Origin: Streptomyces sp. NRRL B-3428
GTDB lineage: Bacteria; Actinomycetota; Actinomycetes; Streptomycetales; Streptomycetaceae
Direction: 5' to 3'
DNA length: 64,000 nt
Assembly (NCBI GenBank): GCA_000721375.1
Contig: JOGW01000008.1
Location: 1 to 64,000, forward strand
Shown piece by piece: positions 8,337 through 16,904 of the stretch (positions are counted from its first letter, which is position 1; each line of letters starts with the position of its first letter). A program made the position numbers and the translations under genes. The notes beneath the pieces are model-generated. The model worked only from the letters and a program-made list of their open reading frames with translations, was not told the DNA's origin and did not search any database.

Positions 8337-9136
8337 GCACCGCCGCCCTCTCCCTCAGCCTCCCCGACACGTCCTACGGATACGGCTTCGCACACGCCGC
8401 GCGCATGGAGTGGATCAAGCTCCGCAGTCTGCGGTCCACATGGTGGGCACTGCTCGTCGTGGTGGCCGGGATGATCGCCATCGGGGTGGTCACCATGGCC
8501 AACACCAAGGCACCCTCCGCCGACAAGGCCGCCACGTTCGACCCGACCAACAACGTGCTCGCCGGAGTCGCACTCGGCCAGCTGGTCATCGGGGTCATCG
8601 GCGTCCTGCTCGTCACCGGCGAGTACTCCTCCGGCTCGATGCGCTCCACGCTCGCCGCCGTACCGCGCCGCCCGCTGGTGCTCGCCGCGAAGGCCACCGT
8701 GTTCGGGGGTGTGACGCTGGTGCTCAGCGAGGTGGTCGCCTTCGTGACCTTCCTCGTGGGCCGCGCCGCACTCGATCCGGCGATCCCGCAACCCTCGCTC
8801 ACCGACGCAGGTGTGCTGCGGGCCGTCCTGATGTCGGGCGCGTATCTGGGGCTGATCGCCGTGATGGCCGTCGGTATCGGCGCCATCACCCGGCACACGG
8901 CGAGCGCGATCGGTGCCCTCGTCGGGCTGCTCTTCGTCGTACCGGCGATGCTCGCGGGTATGACGGGGACGGGGATCGCCAGGTTCTTCCCGACGATGAT
9001 CGCGGGGAACTCGCTGGCCGTGTCCGAGCCGGTACCCGGAATGCTCACACCGTGGGTGGGCTTCGCGCTGCTCCTCGTATACACCGCGCTCGTCCACGCG
9101 GCGGGCCTACGGGTCCTGGTGAAGCGCGATGCGTGA
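8333..9136 (+). CDS. ABC-2 type transporter permease
   Basis: A 267-residue membrane protein. The N-terminus carries the amphipathic MEWIKLRSLRSTWWAL stretch typical of ABC-2 permeases, followed by about six transmembrane segments (near residues 35-55, 82-102, 127-150, 166-190, 198-220, 240-262). A central GEYSSGSMRSTLAAVPRR motif is characteristic of this family and contacts the ATPase. It overlaps the ATPase gene by four bases, and its stop overlaps a possible upstream start of the kinase gene. It should form the membrane channel of the exporter. Confidence 0.92.
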   Translation: MSTAALSLSLPDTSYGYGFAHAARMEWIKLRSLRSTWWALLVVVAGMIAIGVVTMANTKAPSADKAATFDPTNNVLAGVALGQLVIGVIGVLLVTGEYSSGSMRSTLAAVPRRPLVLAAKATVFGGVTLVLSEVVAFVTFLVGRAALDPAIPQPSLTDAGVLRAVLMSGAYLGLIAVMAVGIGAITRHTASAIGALVGLLFVVPAMLAGMTGTGIARFFPTMIAGNSLAVSEPVPGMLTPWVGFALLLVYTALVHAAGLRVLVKRDA

Positions 9137-9172
9137 GACGAGGCCGGCGGGCGGGCGGCCCGGGGAACAGAG

Positions 9173-9217
9173 CGCCACTCCCCGGGCCGCCACTCCCGGG
9201 TCCGCCACTCCCCGGGC
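9173..9217. repeat. Three tandem 15-bp repeats
   Basis: Three back-to-back copies of CGCCACTCCCCGGGC (the middle copy differs at a few positions) lie just after the permease stop. If the kinase were started at ATG 9129 they would encode a low-complexity Ala/Thr/Pro stretch. They look more like intergenic repeats, which supports the later kinase start at 9297. Confidence 0.6.
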
Positions 9218-9296
9218 CGCTTCGGCCGACGCTCCGCACGCGACATCCGCCACCCCGGGCGAGCGATCCCACCCCGCACACGGAATCATCAGCGCC

Positions 9297-10637
9297 ATGC
9301 CCGCCCTGTCCACCCCCACCGCCACGCCCGCCACCCGCTTCTCGGCGGTGTGGCGGGCGCCGCTCTCGCGCAGCTCATGGCGCGAGGTGGCGTATCTCCT
9401 GATCAGCAGCCTCATCGGGGTGGCCGGCGCGCTGCCCGTGATCGTGCTGCTCGCCCTCGGCTTCGGCTTCGTCGTCTCCCTGCTGGGCGCCGTACTGGGA
9501 CTGGTCCTCACGGTCGCCGCCCTGGGGCTGTCCCGCGCACTCGGCACGACCCACCGGCGGCTCGCCGAGTCGATCCTCGGCGAACGCATCCCCACCCCGC
9601 GCGGGCCCGCCGCCCCCGCGGGCCAGGGCCTGTTCACCCGGCTCGACGGCCGGCTGCGGGACGGCGCCGGCTGGCGGAACGTGGTCTACGTACTGGCCAA
9701 GCTGCCGTTGTCACTGATCGGCCTGTACGCCGTGCAGTGGTGGGTGGTCGGCCTGATCAATCTCACCGCTCCGCTGCGCTGGGCCCTGTTCGGGCAGGGC
9801 GGCGACGGCGGCCTGCTGCTCCTGACCCCGCTCCCCTACGGCGGCAGCCCGACGGCGCACGAGTTCACGGGCACCCTGCTCGGCGTGGCCATGGGCCTGG
9901 TCACGCTGCTGATCGCACCCTGGTTCACCCACGCCGTACGGCTCACCGACCGCTGGCTGATGCGCGCACTGCTCGGTCCTGACGAACTGGCCGCGCGGGT
10001 AAGGGACTTGGAGGAGACCCGCGCACTGGCCGTCGACGATTCGGTGGCCCTGCTGCGCCGCGTCGAGCGCGATCTGCACGACGGCGCCCAGGTCCGTCTG
10101 GTCGCCCTCGCACTCGGCCTCGACATGGTGAAGGCCAAGCTCGCGGACGAGCGGACCCTCGATCTCGCGGCCGTACGACGCCTCGTGGACGGTGCGCACC
10201 GCAACGCCACGGAGGCCCTCACCGAGCTGCGCGATCTGGCCCGCGGGATCCATCCCCCGGTCCTGGACGAGGGGTTGGCCCATGCCCTGGAGACCCTGGC
10301 GGCCCGGGCGACCGTGCCGGTGGAGCTGACGGTGGACGTACCGCAGCGCCCCTCGCCCGCGATCGAGTCCATCGCGTACTTCTGCACGGCGGAACTCCTC
10401 ACGAACGTCATCAAGCACAGCGGAGCCACCCGCGCGACGGTCTCCGCCGTCACCCGGGCCGACGGAACGCTGCGGCTGCGCGTCGGCGACGACGGCCACG
10501 GCGGCGCGGAGGCCGGAACGGGCAGCGGCCTGACAGGCCTTGCTCAGCGCGTACGCACGGTGGACGGCACCCTGGACATCCGCAGTCCGCAGGGCGGTCC
10601 GACGATGATCACGGTTGATCTGCCCCCGCGCGCATGA
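9297..10637 (+). CDS. NarL-type sensor histidine kinase
   Basis: Membrane sensor kinase of 446 residues. The N-terminal half (about 35-225) has several hydrophobic segments and resembles the multi-pass sensor domain common in actinobacterial kinases. The HisKA_3 box is VERDLHDGAQVRLVALAL with the phospho-accepting His. The ATPase domain shows the N-box ELLTNVIKHSG, G1 VGDDGHGG and G2 GSGLTGLAQRV. It should phosphorylate the response regulator that follows and probably controls the ABC-2 transporter upstream. The frame is open back to ATG 9129, which overlaps the permease stop, but the added 56 residues are repeat-encoded low complexity. The start is therefore uncertain. Confidence 0.88.
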   Translation: MPALSTPTATPATRFSAVWRAPLSRSSWREVAYLLISSLIGVAGALPVIVLLALGFGFVVSLLGAVLGLVLTVAALGLSRALGTTHRRLAESILGERIPTPRGPAAPAGQGLFTRLDGRLRDGAGWRNVVYVLAKLPLSLIGLYAVQWWVVGLINLTAPLRWALFGQGGDGGLLLLTPLPYGGSPTAHEFTGTLLGVAMGLVTLLIAPWFTHAVRLTDRWLMRALLGPDELAARVRDLEETRALAVDDSVALLRRVERDLHDGAQVRLVALALGLDMVKAKLADERTLDLAAVRRLVDGAHRNATEALTELRDLARGIHPPVLDEGLAHALETLAARATVPVELTVDVPQRPSPAIESIAYFCTAELLTNVIKHSGATRATVSAVTRADGTLRLRVGDDGHGGAEAGTGSGLTGLAQRVRTVDGTLDIRSPQGGPTMITVDLPPRA

Positions 10638-10660
10638 GTGCTCATGGAAGCATGGGCGGC

Positions 10661-11305
10661 ATGCGTGTCGTGATCGCCGAAGATGCCGCCGTCCTCAGGG
10701 AACTCCTGGTCCAGATGCTCCAGGACCGGGGTTACGAGGTGTGCGCCGCCGTGCCCGAAGCCGACGCCCTGCGTACGGCCGTCGCCGAGCACCGGCCCGA
10801 TGTCGCCATCGTCGACATCCGGATGCCGCCCACCCACACCGACGAAGGACTGCGGGCGGCGATCGCGCTGCGCGGTGAACACCCGGGCACCGGCGTGCTG
10901 TTGTTCTCGCAGTACGTGGAGACCAAATACGCCACCGAACTGCTCGCGGGCGGCTCCGCGGGCGTCGGCTATCTGCTCAAGGACCGAGTCGCGAACATCG
11001 CCGAGTTCACCGCCGCCCTGGACCGGGTCGCCTCCGGCGGCACCGCGCTCGACCCCGAGGTGGTCACCCAGCTCGCCGGAGCGAGCAGACGCACCGACGA
11101 CCTGGCGACGCTCACTCCCCGCGAACGCGAGGTCCTGTCGCTGATGGCCGAGGGCCGCTCCAACGCGGCGATCGCGGCGGGAATGCATGTCTCCGCGGGC
11201 ACGGTCGAGAAGCATGTGGCCAGCCTCTTCGGCAAGTTGGGGCTGCCCGCCTCGGAGGACATGAACCGTCGCGTCCTCGCGGTGCTGCGCTTTCTGCACG
11301 AGTGA
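10661..11305 (+). CDS. LuxR/NarL-family response regulator
   Basis: A 214-residue two-domain regulator. The receiver domain (1-120) has the acidic pocket in VVIAEDAAV, the phospho-accepting Asp in VAIVDIRMPP and the conserved Lys in YLLKDRV. The C-terminal LuxR helix-turn-helix (about 145-205) reads LTPREREVLSLMAEGRSNAAIAA. Upstream ATGs at 10634 and 10652 are in frame, but GGAAG at 10646-10650 is correctly spaced only for ATG 10661, where the receiver domain begins. It is the partner of the preceding kinase, which it follows by 23 bases. Confidence 0.9.
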   Translation: MRVVIAEDAAVLRELLVQMLQDRGYEVCAAVPEADALRTAVAEHRPDVAIVDIRMPPTHTDEGLRAAIALRGEHPGTGVLLFSQYVETKYATELLAGGSAGVGYLLKDRVANIAEFTAALDRVASGGTALDPEVVTQLAGASRRTDDLATLTPREREVLSLMAEGRSNAAIAAGMHVSAGTVEKHVASLFGKLGLPASEDMNRRVLAVLRFLHE

Positions 11306-11327
11306 ACGGTCGGGCTACCGTGGCCCC

Positions 11328-12113
11328 ATGACGCGATCTGTCCATGAGCTCTACGCGGCCCGGATCATCGACCAGACCCGCGAGTTGACCGCGGCCGTGA
11401 AGGGCGCGGATGCCGCCACCGCCGTACCGGGTCTCGACGGCTGGACCCTCGCCCATCTCCTGCGCCATGTCGGCGGCGCCCATCGCTGGGCCGAGACGGT
11501 CATCCGTAGCCGGGCCACCGCACCCGTCCCGGACGACCAGGTCGACGACGTCACCCCCGGCAAGGACGACGATCTGCCCGGCCTCACCGCGTGGTTGCTC
11601 GAAGGCGCCGAGCGGTTCGCGGACACGCTGCACGCCACTCCCGAGGACACCGAGGTGTGGACGGTCGCGCCCAGCGGCCGGCCGGTGTTCTGGGCCCGCC
11701 GGATGACGTACGAGACGGTGGTCCACCGCTACGACGCGACCATGGCGGCGGGCGGCACTTACGCCCTGGACGCCGCCACGGCGATCGACGGCATCGAGGA
11801 GTGGCTCGGCTTCAGCACACTCCCGCAGGCGTACGCCTCCCCCGCCGCGCTGCGCGCGCTGATCGCCCCGGACCGCACTCTCCATCTGCACGGCACGGAC
11901 GCGCCGCAGGACACGGGCGAATGGCTGGTCGACCTCACCGGCGCGTCGCCGATCGTGAGCCACGGCCATCACAAGGCGACCACCGCCGCACGAGGTCCGC
12001 TCAAGGATCTGCTGCTCGCGCTCTACGAACGCCCGGCCGCCGTCGAACTCTTCGGTGACGAGGCCCTGTTCAGCGACTGGGTGCATGCCGCAGGGGACTG
12101 GCTGCGCCGCTGA
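11328..12113 (+). CDS. Mycothiol-dependent maleylpyruvate isomerase family protein
   Basis: A 261-residue protein with the four-helix DinB-like fold of the MDMPI family (about 8-150: ELYAARIIDQTRELTAAV, WTLAHLLRHVGGAHRWAE) and an MDMPI C-terminal domain (about 160-260). Members use mycothiol, the actinobacterial thiol, in isomerisation or thiol transfer; the His in LLRHVGGAHRW and a later His in TVVHRYD are likely metal ligands. The real substrate here is unknown. TACCGT lies seven bases before the ATG without a ribosome site, so the transcript is probably leaderless and independent of the two-component operon upstream. Confidence 0.85.
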   Translation: MTRSVHELYAARIIDQTRELTAAVKGADAATAVPGLDGWTLAHLLRHVGGAHRWAETVIRSRATAPVPDDQVDDVTPGKDDDLPGLTAWLLEGAERFADTLHATPEDTEVWTVAPSGRPVFWARRMTYETVVHRYDATMAAGGTYALDAATAIDGIEEWLGFSTLPQAYASPAALRALIAPDRTLHLHGTDAPQDTGEWLVDLTGASPIVSHGHHKATTAARGPLKDLLLALYERPAAVELFGDEALFSDWVHAAGDWLRR

Positions 12114-12134
12114 CCCGCACGGCACACTGCCGCC

Positions 12135-12896
12135 ATGACCGTACGCACCGAACACAACGGCCCCGTCACCACCGTCGTCCTCGCGCGCCCCGAAGCACGG
12201 AACGCCGTCGACGGGCCGACCGCGGCCCTGCTCGCCGATGCCTTCCACGCGTTCGAAGCGGATGACGAGGCGCACGTGGCCGTGCTGTGGGGCGAGGGCG
12301 GCACGTTCTGCGCGGGCGCGGATCTCAAGGCCGTCGGCACCGAGCGCGGCAATCAGGTCACGGAAGGCGGCGACGGTCCGATGGGGCCGACGCGTATGCG
12401 TCTGTCGAAGCCGGTGATCGCGGCGGTCAGTGGTCACGCGGTGGCCGGCGGCCTCGAGCTCGCGCTCTGGTGCGACCTGCGGATCGCCGAGGAGGACGCG
12501 GTGTTCGGGGTGTTCTGCCGCCGCTGGGGTGTCCCGCTCATCGACGGGGGGACGGTGCGCCTGCCCCGTATCGTCGGCTCCGGGCGCGCGATGGACATGA
12601 TCCTCACCGGCCGCCCGGTCCCGGCCGCGGAAGCTCACGAGATGGGTCTGGCCAACCGCGTGGTACCGAACGGCACTTCACGTCGGGCGGCCGAGCAGCT
12701 GGCTGCCGAGATCGCCGCCTTCCCGCAGGCGTGTCTGCGCAGCGACCGTGCCTCCGCGCTCGACCAGGAGGGGCTGGACGAAACCACTGCCATGGCACGG
12801 GAGTTGAAGCACGGCATCGGCGTCCTCACCGAAAGCCTGGAGGGCGCGGCCCGCTTCGCGTCGGGCGCGGGGCGGCACGGTTCCTTCAAGTCCTGA
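12135..12896 (+). CDS. Enoyl-CoA hydratase/isomerase (crotonase) family protein
   Basis: A 253-residue crotonase fold with the oxyanion-hole segments GGTFCAGADLKA (about 55-66) and GHAVAGGLELALWCDLRIA (about 98-116), which stabilise the thioester enolate. It lacks an unambiguous pair of catalytic Glu residues in the positions I would expect for a hydratase (EDAVFGVFCRRWGVPLIDGG region), so it may act as an isomerase, hydrolase or another crotonase reaction. It lies 21 bases after the mycothiol-dependent gene; CACACT six bases before the ATG suggests a separate leaderless start. It converges with the small membrane protein gene after a 13-base gap. Confidence 0.9.
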   Translation: MTVRTEHNGPVTTVVLARPEARNAVDGPTAALLADAFHAFEADDEAHVAVLWGEGGTFCAGADLKAVGTERGNQVTEGGDGPMGPTRMRLSKPVIAAVSGHAVAGGLELALWCDLRIAEEDAVFGVFCRRWGVPLIDGGTVRLPRIVGSGRAMDMILTGRPVPAAEAHEMGLANRVVPNGTSRRAAEQLAAEIAAFPQACLRSDRASALDQEGLDETTAMARELKHGIGVLTESLEGAARFASGAGRHGSFKS

Positions 12897-12909
12897 GGGC
12901 CGACGAGGC

Positions 12910-13296
12910 CTACGGCAGCAGCACCCAGTCGCCGAGCAGCGCGGCCACAAGTCCCGCACCCAGCAGATACGTTCCCAGCCGCGTACGTCCCCGCCTGCTG
13001 AGCTCGATCACCATGCCGCACAGGCAGAGCAGCAGTCCGTAGACGCCCACGACCAGCACGGACGAGCGGCTGGCCAGGCGGATCGCGAGGAACACGGCGA
13101 CCAGGACCATCAGGACGGAGGCCGTGGCTATCCGCACACGTCTCGCCTGACGCGGGCTCATGCCCTGGCGGTCCGGCTCCGCCGCGCCGGGCCCGATGTC
13201 GGCCTCGCGCTCGTCCAGGGCCTCGGGCTCGTCCAGGGCCTCGGGTGCGGTCGGCTGATCCTCGGCGGCGAGGGCCCCTTGATCGGATGTGCTCAT
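12910..13296 (-). CDS. Small membrane protein of unknown function
   Basis: A 128-residue product with an acidic, repetitive N-terminus (about 1-45, with PEALDEPEALDE, a short tandem repeat) on the cytoplasmic side, an Arg-rich stretch RQARRVR, then three transmembrane helices (about 55-74, 80-100, 108-126). The family is not recognised. ATG 13296 is chosen because the region upstream of it is not protein-like. It ends 13 bases from the crotonase stop on the opposite strand. Confidence 0.75.
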   Translation of the reverse strand: MSTSDQGALAAEDQPTAPEALDEPEALDEREADIGPGAAEPDRQGMSPRQARRVRIATASVLMVLVAVFLAIRLASRSSVLVVGVYGLLLCLCGMVIELSRRGRTRLGTYLLGAGLVAALLGDWVLLP

Positions 13297-13361
13297 GGCC
13301 CAGGATCGTAATCGGTACCGCCCGAGGAGCCGACCCCGCTCCCCGTAAAGCCTTGTCCTGC

Positions 13362-14111
13362 TCAGTGCACCAGCAACTGAATTCCGCCCAGAACGGTCGC
13401 CCCGATCACAAGCCGCTCGAAAAGGAGTTGGTCGATCCGGTCCACGCACTTACGTCCGAGCCACGCACCGGGCACGACGAAGAGCACCAGCGCCGCATCG
13501 AGCAGCAGCGAATCCCGGTCGATCAGGCCGAGCCCCACACTGAACGGGACCTTCGAGGTATTCACGATCAGGAAGAACCACGCGGAGGTGCCGAGGAATC
13601 CCAGTTTCTGGAATCCGCTGGAGATCAGATACAGCGACATCACCGGCCCGCCGGCGTTGGCGACCATCGTCGTGAACCCGCCGAGCACACCGTACGAGGG
13701 CGCCTTCCAGCGTGCGGGCCGGCCCTCGGAAGACTCCTCCTGACGTGCCACGATCCGCCGCCGCCACATCGTCACCGCCGCCATGAGCAGCAGGATCGCC
13801 CCGATCGACGTCCGCACGCCGTCGTCGCCCGCCCACATCAGGAACACCGTCCCGACCAGCACCCCGGCACCGACCGCCGGGAACAGCCGCCACAGCGTGG
13901 GCCAGTGGGCGTGACGGCGGTAGGTGAGGACGGCGAGGACATCGCCCGCGATCAGGATCGGGAGCAGCACTCCGGTGGATTCCCGCGCGGGCAAAACGGC
14001 GGCGAACACCGCCAGACTGACCGTATTCGCCCCGCTGACAGCTGTTTTGGAGAACCCGACGAGCGCTGCCGCGAGCGCGAGCACACAGAATTCCCAGATC
14101 GATATATCCAT
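13362..14111 (-). CDS. TSUP family (TauE/SafE) anion exporter
   Basis: A 249-residue membrane protein with about eight helices in two homologous halves, each starting with a conserved glycine/serine-rich helix: VGFSKTAVSGANTVSLA (about 20-36) and LGGFTTMVANAGGPVMSLYL (about 140-160). This is the signature of the sulfite/sulfonate/organoanion exporter family. The ion is unknown. It lies 25 bases downstream of the STAND-LuxR regulator gene on the same strand and could be in its transcript. Confidence 0.9.
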   Translation of the reverse strand: MDISIWEFCVLALAAALVGFSKTAVSGANTVSLAVFAAVLPARESTGVLLPILIAGDVLAVLTYRRHAHWPTLWRLFPAVGAGVLVGTVFLMWAGDDGVRTSIGAILLLMAAVTMWRRRIVARQEESSEGRPARWKAPSYGVLGGFTTMVANAGGPVMSLYLISSGFQKLGFLGTSAWFFLIVNTSKVPFSVGLGLIDRDSLLLDAALVLFVVPGAWLGRKCVDRIDQLLFERLVIGATVLGGIQLLVH

Positions 14112-14136
14112 ACGGGATGGATGCTACGTGAAACCT

Positions 14137-16422
14137 TCAGCCGTCCAACGCACTGAGCCGCGCAGCGATCTCGCCTCGTGAGGGAACGCCCAGTTTTGCC
14201 AGAATTCGCTCCAGATGGGCGTCGACAGTGCGCTTCGAAATGACCAGGCGCTCCGCGATCTCGCGGTTGGACAGGCCTTCGGAAGCGAGCAGGGCCACTT
14301 CGTGCTCGCGGCGGGTGAGTTCATGGGCGTGGGGGCGAGCGGCCGGGATGACCTCCTTGGCCTCCTGCCCCGTGGCGAGCGCGACCACCTGCTCCTGGGG
14401 GCGCCGCGCACCGTCCTCCCGCAGCTCGGCGCAGCGCTCGGTACCCAGGGCCTCCTGTGCGGCGTGCACCGCGCTCTGGTGGAACTCCTCCATCAGCGAG
14501 GTGCCGCCGAGTCGTGCTCCGGCGCCCGCCCAGAGCGGATCGGCGGCGCCGAGCAGCCAGATCGCCTCTTCGTGGCGTCCGTCGTGGCCGGCCAGCCAGG
14601 CGAGCAGTTCGAGGCAGTAGCCCATGCCGACGCCGTCGCCCAGCTCGTGCTTGATCTGCAGTGCGGTGGCACCCGACCGGTAGCTCTCCTCGTATTCACC
14701 GCGGCGGAAGCGGGCCACGCCGATCACGTAGTGCAGATAGCCGCGCACCCAGCCTTCGGTGGAGTCCGGGCCGAGCCGGCTCAGTCCGCGTTCGCAGACT
14801 TCGAGCGCGGCATCGAGCTGGCCGGCCAGATGCTGCATGTAGCCGATCTGCGTCTCCAGCGTCACCAGGCCGACGACGTCTCCTGCCTCCTCCAGGATGC
14901 GGTGCGCCTCCTCGGCCGCCCGGGCCGCCTCCTCGTGCCGCTCCATGAAGGTGAGCGAGAGATTGAGATAGACCCGCCCGCGTCCGGCCACCACCGGGTC
15001 GTCGAGTTCGTCGGCGATCCGTACGCACTCCTGGGCTTCCTCAAGTGCTCGTGGATCGGCCTGGAACGCTCCGAGATACGCGCTCTGGGCCAGCGCCCAG
15101 GCGCGTTCGCGCACGGGTCCCGGGAAGCGGTCGGTGATCTTCGCGTACCAGTAGCGGCCCTCGGTGTGCAGACCCGCGATATGCCAGTACGGCCACAGGG
15201 CGCCGGCGAGCGCGGCGGCCTCGTGGTCCTTGCCGGGCGCCGCGAGTGCGTACTCGATGGCGAGGCGGATGTCGGGGTGCTGGTCGCGCAGTACGTGGTA
15301 GCGCTGGATCTGGTCGTCGGCCAGGAAGTTGCGGTCGAACGCCTCGGCGAGCGCGAGATAGCGCGCGAAGTGCCGCTCGCGCATGTCGGTCTGTTCGCCG
15401 CGCACCTGGAGATGCTCGGCGCCGAATTCGCGCAGGGTGTCGAGCATCCGGTAGACCGAGCCGTCCACGCCTTCGCGCTGGACGACGGACTTGTCGACCA
15501 GTCCGACGAGCGCTTCGAGGATCTCCTCACGCGGCAGCTGACCGCCGGCGCAGACCTCCTCGATGGCGGCGAGGTCGAACCCGCCGGCGAACACCGAGAG
15601 CCGCGACCAGAGCAACTGCTCCTGCTCGGTGCACAGTTCATGGCTCCACTCGATGGCGGTGCGCAGGGTCTGGTGCCGTGGCAGTGCGGTGCGACGGCCG
15701 CCGGTGAGCAGCCGGAAGCGGTCCTCGAGCCGGGCCACGAGCTGGTCGAGCGGCAGCACCCGCAGGCGTACGGTGGCGAGTTCGATGGCCAGCGGCATAC
15801 CGTCCAGGCGCCGGCACAGCGCGATGACATCGGCGCGGTTGCCGTCGTGCACCATGAACGCCTGATCGACCGCTCTGGCGCGTTGCGCGAAGAGCTCGAC
15901 GGCGTCACCGCCGTTCGCGCGCACGGGCAGCGGCGCTATCTGGCAGATGTGCTCACCCGGCACGTCGAGGGGCTGTCGGCTGGTGGCCAGTACGGAGACC
16001 CCGGTGGTCTCGTGCAGCAGGATGTCGGAGAGCATCGCGCAGGCGTCGACCAGATGCTCACAGGTGTCGAGGATCAGCAGCAGCCTGCGCTCACGCAGAT
16101 GGTCGAGCACCGCGTCCAGTGGTGGCCGCGGGTCGCCCTCGGGCAGCCCGAGACAGCCTGCGACCGTGTGCGGGAGCAGTTCGGGATCGCGCAGTTCGGA
16201 CAACTCGACCAGACAGACGCCGTGTTCGTAGCGGCCTGCGACGCGCGCGGCGGCGCGCAGTGCGATCCTGGTCTTGCCCACTCCCCCGGGACCGGTCACC
16301 GTGACCATACGGGCCTGCCGCAACGCCTCGTCGACACGGGTCAGTTCCCTGCCCCGCCCGACGAACCCGGTTACCTCCACCGGCAGTTCCCCCGGCCTGC
16401 GGCGGACAAGAGCCAAAGTCAT
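14137..16422 (-). CDS. STAND-type ATPase regulator with LuxR DNA-binding domain
   Basis: A 761-residue regulator. An NTPase (NB-ARC-like) module covers about 15-330, with FVGRGRELTRVDEALR, Walker A VTGPGGVGKTRIAL, Walker B LLLILDTCEHLVDA and a sensor segment VSVLATSRQPL. A helical, TPR-like region runs from about 350 to 650. A C-terminal LuxR helix-turn-helix (about 695-755) reads ELTRREHEVALLASEGLSNREIAERL. Such proteins bind ATP, oligomerise on a signal and activate transcription; the signal is unknown. ATG 16422 is preferred because GAGG sits seven bases upstream; in-frame starts also exist at 16428 and 16434. Neighbours suggest it may control the TSUP exporter. Confidence 0.9.
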   Translation of the reverse strand: MTLALVRRRPGELPVEVTGFVGRGRELTRVDEALRQARMVTVTGPGGVGKTRIALRAAARVAGRYEHGVCLVELSELRDPELLPHTVAGCLGLPEGDPRPPLDAVLDHLRERRLLLILDTCEHLVDACAMLSDILLHETTGVSVLATSRQPLDVPGEHICQIAPLPVRANGGDAVELFAQRARAVDQAFMVHDGNRADVIALCRRLDGMPLAIELATVRLRVLPLDQLVARLEDRFRLLTGGRRTALPRHQTLRTAIEWSHELCTEQEQLLWSRLSVFAGGFDLAAIEEVCAGGQLPREEILEALVGLVDKSVVQREGVDGSVYRMLDTLREFGAEHLQVRGEQTDMRERHFARYLALAEAFDRNFLADDQIQRYHVLRDQHPDIRLAIEYALAAPGKDHEAAALAGALWPYWHIAGLHTEGRYWYAKITDRFPGPVRERAWALAQSAYLGAFQADPRALEEAQECVRIADELDDPVVAGRGRVYLNLSLTFMERHEEAARAAEEAHRILEEAGDVVGLVTLETQIGYMQHLAGQLDAALEVCERGLSRLGPDSTEGWVRGYLHYVIGVARFRRGEYEESYRSGATALQIKHELGDGVGMGYCLELLAWLAGHDGRHEEAIWLLGAADPLWAGAGARLGGTSLMEEFHQSAVHAAQEALGTERCAELREDGARRPQEQVVALATGQEAKEVIPAARPHAHELTRREHEVALLASEGLSNREIAERLVISKRTVDAHLERILAKLGVPSRGEIAARLSALDG

Positions 16423-16849
16423 TCCCATCCTCACTGCGCGTATGTCTGCGGGACTCCGGCGGCACGTTCTCCTCCGCTTCCCGTCGATGACGATACGCGC
16501 CGCCCGGGCGGGCGTCCTCGGTATACCTAGGCCCGCCCGCGGAGAAGTTCGGTATACGCATCAGCGCCGTCATCTGTGTCGGAAACGATCGCCACCAGGC
16601 AAAGTAGGGCCCGTACGGCACAGGCGAGTTCGTGCGCGTACGGCACGAGCTCGGTCGGCTGGCTTGTCGGTGAGCCAGCCGGCCGTAGCGCCCACCCGGG
16701 CGTCTCACCGCGCTCCCCCTCCGCCCCGGCCCCACGGGTCGTGGGCATGCGGTGCGCCCGGGTCGGGAGTGTTCCCCCATCACTTCCGCGGCCCCCCCTC
16801 ACGAGGGGCGTCAACTGCTGCCCGGAACCCACCAGTTTATGTAGTCACC
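16423..16849. other. Divergent intergenic region
   Basis: About 430 bases between the divergent STAND regulator and SPFH genes. No supported gene. It contains two copies of a GGTATAC core (near 16518 and 16551), one in the palindrome GGTATACC, which may be a regulator site. Several short open frames here have no ribosome site and no protein-like composition. Confidence 0.4.
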
Positions 16850-16896
16850 TTGACACTAAGCCCCGCGCACGCAATTATCGTCTCAGTGACATTAAG
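16850..16896 (+). promoter_or_regulatory. Promoter of the SPFH operon with a direct repeat
   Basis: A -35 TTGACA (16850-16855) and -10 AATTAT (16873-16878) are separated by 17 bases, close to the vegetative consensus and unusually AT-rich for this genome. TGACACTAAG (16851-16860) recurs as TGACATTAAG (16887-16896), placing one copy over the -35 and one just after the expected transcription start, as for a repressor acting on direct repeats. AAGGGGGG serves as ribosome site for ATG 16905. Confidence 0.65.
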
Positions 16897-16904
16897 GGGG
16901 GTTC

